The notes beneath the pieces were generated by a model, which worked only from the letters and a program-made list of their open reading frames with translations, was not told where the DNA came from and made no database searches. The position numbers and the translations under genes were made by a program. From Chloroflexota bacterium (GTDB taxonomy: Bacteria > Chloroflexota > Limnocylindria > Limnocylindrales > CSP1-4), in assembly GCA_021802185.1 (NCBI GenBank), contig JAKAAV010000089.1, forward strand, positions 1-7,932: 7,932 nt of DNA. The letters run 5' to 3'. Shown piece by piece: positions 5,830 through 7,932 of the stretch (within the stretch, counting starts at the first letter, position 1; each line of letters starts with the position of its first letter).

Positions 5830-6885
5830 TCAGATCGCGCCGGCGAGCGACGCCACGACGAGCCCCAGGTACACCGCGTAGAACCCGCCCCCGGCGAGGA
5901 GCCCGCGACCGGTCAGCCGCTCGCGGCGGAGCATCGGCAGGAAGATCGCGGCGGTCGACGCGAAGGCGATCGCGGCCGACGCGAACCCGAGCAGCGAGGC
6001 GGGCGTCACTGCCCACGCGTCGGCGGCAAGCACGAGCGCGAGCACGGTCGGGATGCAGCTCTGGAACACCATCGCGCCGGTGATGTTCCCGATCGACAAC
6101 GTGTCCTTGCCCTGCCGGATCCAGATCACGCTGTTGAGCTTCTCGGGCAGCTCCGTCGCGACGGGCGCGAGGACGAGCGTGATGATGAGAGGGTCGACGC
6201 CGAGGCTGCCCGCGAGCTGGCTGACGGCGTCGACGAACAGGACGGCGCCGACGATGATCGCGGCGAGGGCGGCGAGCACCTGCAGCGACACGAGCCGGAG
6301 GCGCGGCTGCCGCTCGTGCCGGAGCGGGTCCAGCCGGCCGAACCGGAGCGGCCGGAGGTCGTCGCTGGCTCCTCCGCCGCGCTCCGCCGCGAAGTGCGCC
6401 CGGACGTACAGCGCGTACATCAGCAGCAGGACGGCCGCGACCGCAAGCTTGCCGACGGCGAGCGACGGAGGCAGGAACGCGGCCGCGATCGCGAGCGCAT
6501 ACGCGACCGCGAAGTGCCGGACGTCACGCCCGATGACCCATGGGTCGACGAGCAGCCGGTCGTCGTGCCCCGGCGCACGGGCCCGGACGAGCACCGCGAT
6601 CCCGGTGATGAACATCGCCAGCGTCGCGAGCATGAACGGAGCGCCGAGGATGGCGCCGACGGCCACGCCGTCCTCCCGCGAACCGCCCCCCTGCGCCCCG
6701 AGCAGGATCGCGACGAACGGGATCATGGTCTCGGGCATCGCCGTGCCGACGGCCGCGAGGACGCTGCCCACGGCACCTTCGGCGAGGTCGAGCTTGTGGC
6801 CCATCCATTCGATGCCGTTCGTGAACAGCTCGGCTCCGGCGAGGATCAGCGCGAGCGCGACGAGCATGAGGACTGCGTCGAGCAC
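5830..6885 (-). CDS. Ca2+/cation antiporter superfamily membrane protein (Na+/Ca2+ exchanger-like)
   Basis: Predicted inner-membrane cation antiporter with two inverted alpha-repeats, 351 residues and about ten hydrophobic segments. The first alpha-repeat has AELFTNGIEWMGHKLDLA then VGTAMPETMIPF (GTAMPE at 47-52). A charged loop follows at about 165-200 (AERGGGASDD and RLDPLRHERQ). The second repeat has DPLIITLVLAPVATELPE (ending at residue 248), then SIGNITGAMVFQS. Family members swap Na+ or H+ for Ca2+ or other cations using a Glu in each repeat, and both (E52, E248) are kept. The neighbouring small polar residues differ from the usual GTSLPE and GSN forms, so the ion is uncertain. GTG 6885 is supported by GAGGT 8 bases upstream, and that site overlaps the stop of a tiny upstream frame. 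The gene follows rpsR on the same strand after a 200-bp gap, so co-transcription is possible. Confidence 0.85.
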   Translation of the reverse strand: MLDAVLMLVALALILAGAELFTNGIEWMGHKLDLAEGAVGSVLAAVGTAMPETMIPFVAILLGAQGGGSREDGVAVGAILGAPFMLATLAMFITGIAVLVRARAPGHDDRLLVDPWVIGRDVRHFAVAYALAIAAAFLPPSLAVGKLAVAAVLLLMYALYVRAHFAAERGGGASDDLRPLRFGRLDPLRHERQPRLRLVSLQVLAALAAIIVGAVLFVDAVSQLAGSLGVDPLIITLVLAPVATELPEKLNSVIWIRQGKDTLSIGNITGAMVFQSCIPTVLALVLAADAWAVTPASLLGFASAAIAFASTAAIFLPMLRRERLTGRGLLAGGGFYAVYLGLVVASLAGAI

Positions 6886-6891
6886 CTCGTC

Positions 6892-6966
6892 CTACCTCGT
6901 CACCAGTGCGATGCCGGTGGACATGGCGAGGACGCCGCCGAGCGCCAGGTGCGCGGTCAGCCCCAT
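6892..6966 (-). CDS. Possible 24-residue hydrophobic leader peptide upstream of the antiporter
   Basis: A short frame from ATG 6966 to TAG 6892 encodes a hydrophobic peptide (LALGGVLAMSTGIALVTR at its C-terminal end) that could span the membrane. Its stop codon overlaps the Shine-Dalgarno of the antiporter gene, which starts 6 bases later, an arrangement that would allow translational coupling. The frame stays open upstream (a GTG near 7039 would give 49 residues with a Pro/Arg-rich start). No Shine-Dalgarno precedes either start. It may equally be chance in GC-rich DNA. No family is recognised. Confidence 0.25.
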   Translation of the reverse strand: MGLTAHLALGGVLAMSTGIALVTR

Positions 6967-7087
6967 GCGGGGACGTGGTCGGGCGGGCGGCGGCGCCGGG
7001 CAGTCGAGCGCTGCCGGGCGACCGGCCCGTGTGGTCACGAGCGCGCGGCCCGGGAACGCCGGCAGTGGGCCACCGTGCGTGCGGCGG
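6967..7087. other. Gap between rpsR and the small frame: no clear feature
   Basis: Very GC-rich DNA with several short dyads and Pro/Arg/Ala-coding runs. I see no rplI-like sequence, no TA-rich -10 element and no T-run terminator on the minus strand, so there is nothing to mark a clean transcription stop after rpsR. Confidence 0.4.
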
Positions 7088-7354
7088 TCAGGGGCGGAGG
7101 TGCTGGGGCGCGTACGGCAGCAGCGCGACGTGTCGAGCGCGCTTCAGCGCCACCGATAGCTGTCGCTGGTGCTCCGCGCAGGTCCCGGTCTTGCGGCGCG
7201 GCTCGATCTTCGCCCGCTCCGACAGGTACCGGCGGAGGCGATTGACCTCCTTGTAGTCGATCTGCTGCGCCTTGTCCGCGCAGAACGCGCAGACCTTGCG
7301 GCGCCGCCGATCGCGGTAATAGTCGTCACGCTTCTTCGATTTCGCAGGCGGCAT
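7088..7354 (-). CDS. rpsR: Small-subunit ribosomal protein bS18 (zinc-binding C+ form)
   Basis: bS18 sits on the platform of the 30S subunit next to bS6 and binds 16S rRNA. At 88 residues it is of normal length, with a basic N-terminal tail ([14 protein letters not shown]). C22-x2-C25 (CAFC) and C59-x2-H62 ([10 protein letters not shown]) form the zinc site of the C+ version of the protein, which E. coli bS18 lacks. [19 protein letters not shown] and [13 protein letters not shown] are the conserved rRNA and bS6-binding parts. ATG 7354 has GAGGA 9 bases upstream. The gene lies 37 bases after ssb on the same strand, in the usual rpsF-ssb-rpsR order, so it should share their transcript. Zinc use raises the possibility of a zinc-free paralogue elsewhere in the genome, but nothing here shows one. 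Confidence 0.97.
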   Translation of the reverse strand: MPPAKSKKRDDYYRDRRRRKVCAFCADKAQQIDYKEVNRLRRYLSERAKIEPRRKTGTCAEHQRQLSVALKRARHVALLPYAPQHLRP

Positions 7355-7391
7355 CGTTCGTGTTCCTCGCTGGTCTCGTCGTTCGTCGGCG

Positions 7392-7832
7392 TCAGAAGGG
7401 CAGGTCGTCGAGGTCCGTGTAGGTGTCGGCCGGCTCGCCGGAGGGCGCGGACTCGCGCCGGGCGGGACGCGAGGCCGCCTCGGACCCCTCCGCCTCCTCG
7501 CGCGGCCGGCTGTCGAGGGCCGTCACCGTCTGGGCGACGAGCTCCGTCGTGTAGCGCTTCTGGCCCGCGCGGTCCTCCCACTGGCGGGTCTGGAGCCGGC
7601 CTTCGACGTACACCTTGCGGCCCTTGCGCAGGTATTCCGCCGTCCGTTCAGCGAGCGGTCCCCAGGCCACGACCCGGAACCACTCGGTCTCCTCCTGCCA
7701 CTCGCCGTTCTGGCCCTTGAAGTTCCGGTTCACCGCGACGGTGAACTGCGTCACGGCCTGGCCGTTCGGCGTGTACCGCATCTCGGGGTCGCGCCCGAGG
7801 TTGCCGATGATCATGCACTTGTTGAGCGACAT
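7392..7832 (-). CDS. ssb: Single-stranded DNA-binding protein
   Basis: Binds and protects single-stranded DNA during replication, repair and recombination, and recruits partner enzymes through its C-terminal tip. Of 146 residues, about 1-108 form the OB fold: [43 protein letters not shown] (aromatic DNA-stacking residues) and [17 protein letters not shown] are all standard. A disordered linker rich in Glu, Ala, Ser, Arg and Pro follows at about 109-135. The protein ends in the acidic tip DLDDLPF (140-146), which docks helicases, nucleases and polymerase subunits. ATG 7832 has a strong GGAGGT at 7839-7844, 6 bases upstream. It lies 27 bases after the probable rpsF and 37 before rpsR, which marks it as the main housekeeping SSB and not a plasmid or phage copy. 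Confidence 0.97.
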   Translation of the reverse strand: MSLNKCMIIGNLGRDPEMRYTPNGQAVTQFTVAVNRNFKGQNGEWQEETEWFRVVAWGPLAERTAEYLRKGRKVYVEGRLQTRQWEDRAGQKRYTTELVAQTVTALDSRPREEAEGSEAASRPARRESAPSGEPADTYTDLDDLPF

Positions 7833-7838
7833 CGCCGT

Positions 7839-7844
7839 ACCTCC
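7839..7844 (-). promoter_or_regulatory. Strong Shine-Dalgarno of ssb
   Basis: Minus-strand GGAGGT lies 6 bases before the ssb ATG. It shows that this genome uses classic Shine-Dalgarno initiation inside operons, in contrast to the leaderless-type starts of ileS, the LCP gene and ilvE. Confidence 0.8.
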
Positions 7845-7859
7845 GGCCTGCGTCCGGCG

Positions 7860-7932
7860 TCAGTCGATCGCGGCGGGCGCGGCTTCGCTCTCCGACTCGT
7901 CGATGAACTCGACAGGCGGCTCCTCTTCCTCC
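7860..7932 (-). CDS. rpsF: C-terminal tail of an upstream gene, probably ribosomal protein bS6
   Basis: Only the last 23 codons and the TGA stop (7860-7862) are in the window. The tail is strongly acidic: EEEEPPVEFIDESE followed by an Ala/Pro-rich end. No bS6 fold is visible, so the name rests on position, 27 bases upstream of ssb on the same strand in the rpsF-ssb-rpsR order. Acidic C-terminal extensions are known in bS6 (E. coli bS6 carries added glutamates). Another gene ending in an acidic tail cannot be excluded. Confidence 0.6.
   Translation of the reverse strand, partial: EEEEPPVEFIDESESEAAPAAID

Noticed and set aside
5762..6016. 85-codon N-terminal extension of ilvE
   Set aside because: The extension is Arg/Ala-rich and antisense-like, overlaps the antiporter coding region, and lacks family similarity. 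The TATACT box and the homology start support ATG 5761.
1..7932. Mobile element, CRISPR, toxin-antitoxin or defence system
   Set aside because: No transposase, integrase, terminal repeats, spaced direct repeats, toxin-like pair or composition break was seen. The genes are chromosomal housekeeping and envelope types.

Overview
This is a GC-rich bacterial chromosomal window carrying seven recognisable genes, the tail of an eighth, and no sign of a mobile element, CRISPR array, RNA gene or defence system. Long overlapping open frames occur on both strands, as expected at this base composition. The isoleucyl-tRNA synthetase type, the zinc-type bS18, the LCP protein with a multi-membrane N-terminus and the mix of apparently leaderless and Shine-Dalgarno starts suggest a high-GC Chloroflexota lineage (Limnocylindria-like). 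A high-GC actinobacterial lineage is the main alternative. This placement is inference only.

Layout, left to right. (1) 1-1096, minus strand: the N-terminal third of an isoleucyl-tRNA synthetase, cut by the window edge. (2) 1204-2976, plus strand: an LCP (LytR-CpsA-Psr) cell-wall ligase with an N-terminal four-helix membrane module and a C-terminal LytR_C domain, divergent from ileS. (3) 3056-4693 (possibly 4750), minus strand: a membrane-embedded processive family-2-type glycosyltransferase, convergent with the LCP gene. (4) 4790-5761, minus: a branched-chain amino acid aminotransferase (ilvE), just upstream of the glycosyltransferase. (5) 5830-6885, minus: a divergent member of the Ca2+/cation antiporter superfamily. 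(6) 7088-7932, minus: rpsR (bS18), ssb, and the acidic tail of what is probably rpsF (bS6), the classic rpsF-ssb-rpsR order. The usual partner rplI is not next. Instead a 200-bp gap holding one tiny open frame leads to the antiporter.

The genes serve separate jobs: translation and replication (ileS, ssb, rpsR, rpsF), amino acid metabolism (ilvE), envelope building (LCP ligase, glycosyltransferase) and ion transport. LCP ligases attach glycopolymers to the wall and the glycosyltransferase may build such a polymer, but the two genes are convergent, so a shared pathway is only a possibility.

The most useful regulatory observation is a split in how genes start. Three genes that begin transcription units (ileS, LCP, ilvE) have a -10-like hexamer (TATCCT, TATGAT, TATACT) only 6-9 bases before the start codon and no Shine-Dalgarno, which suggests leaderless or nearly leaderless mRNAs. 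Genes inside operons (ssb, rpsR, the antiporter, and probably the glycosyltransferase) have a Shine-Dalgarno sequence. I see no convincing new multi-gene system. The oddities are at protein level: an altered HIGH motif, altered antiporter ion-site motifs, a possible CTG start, and the LCP fusion.
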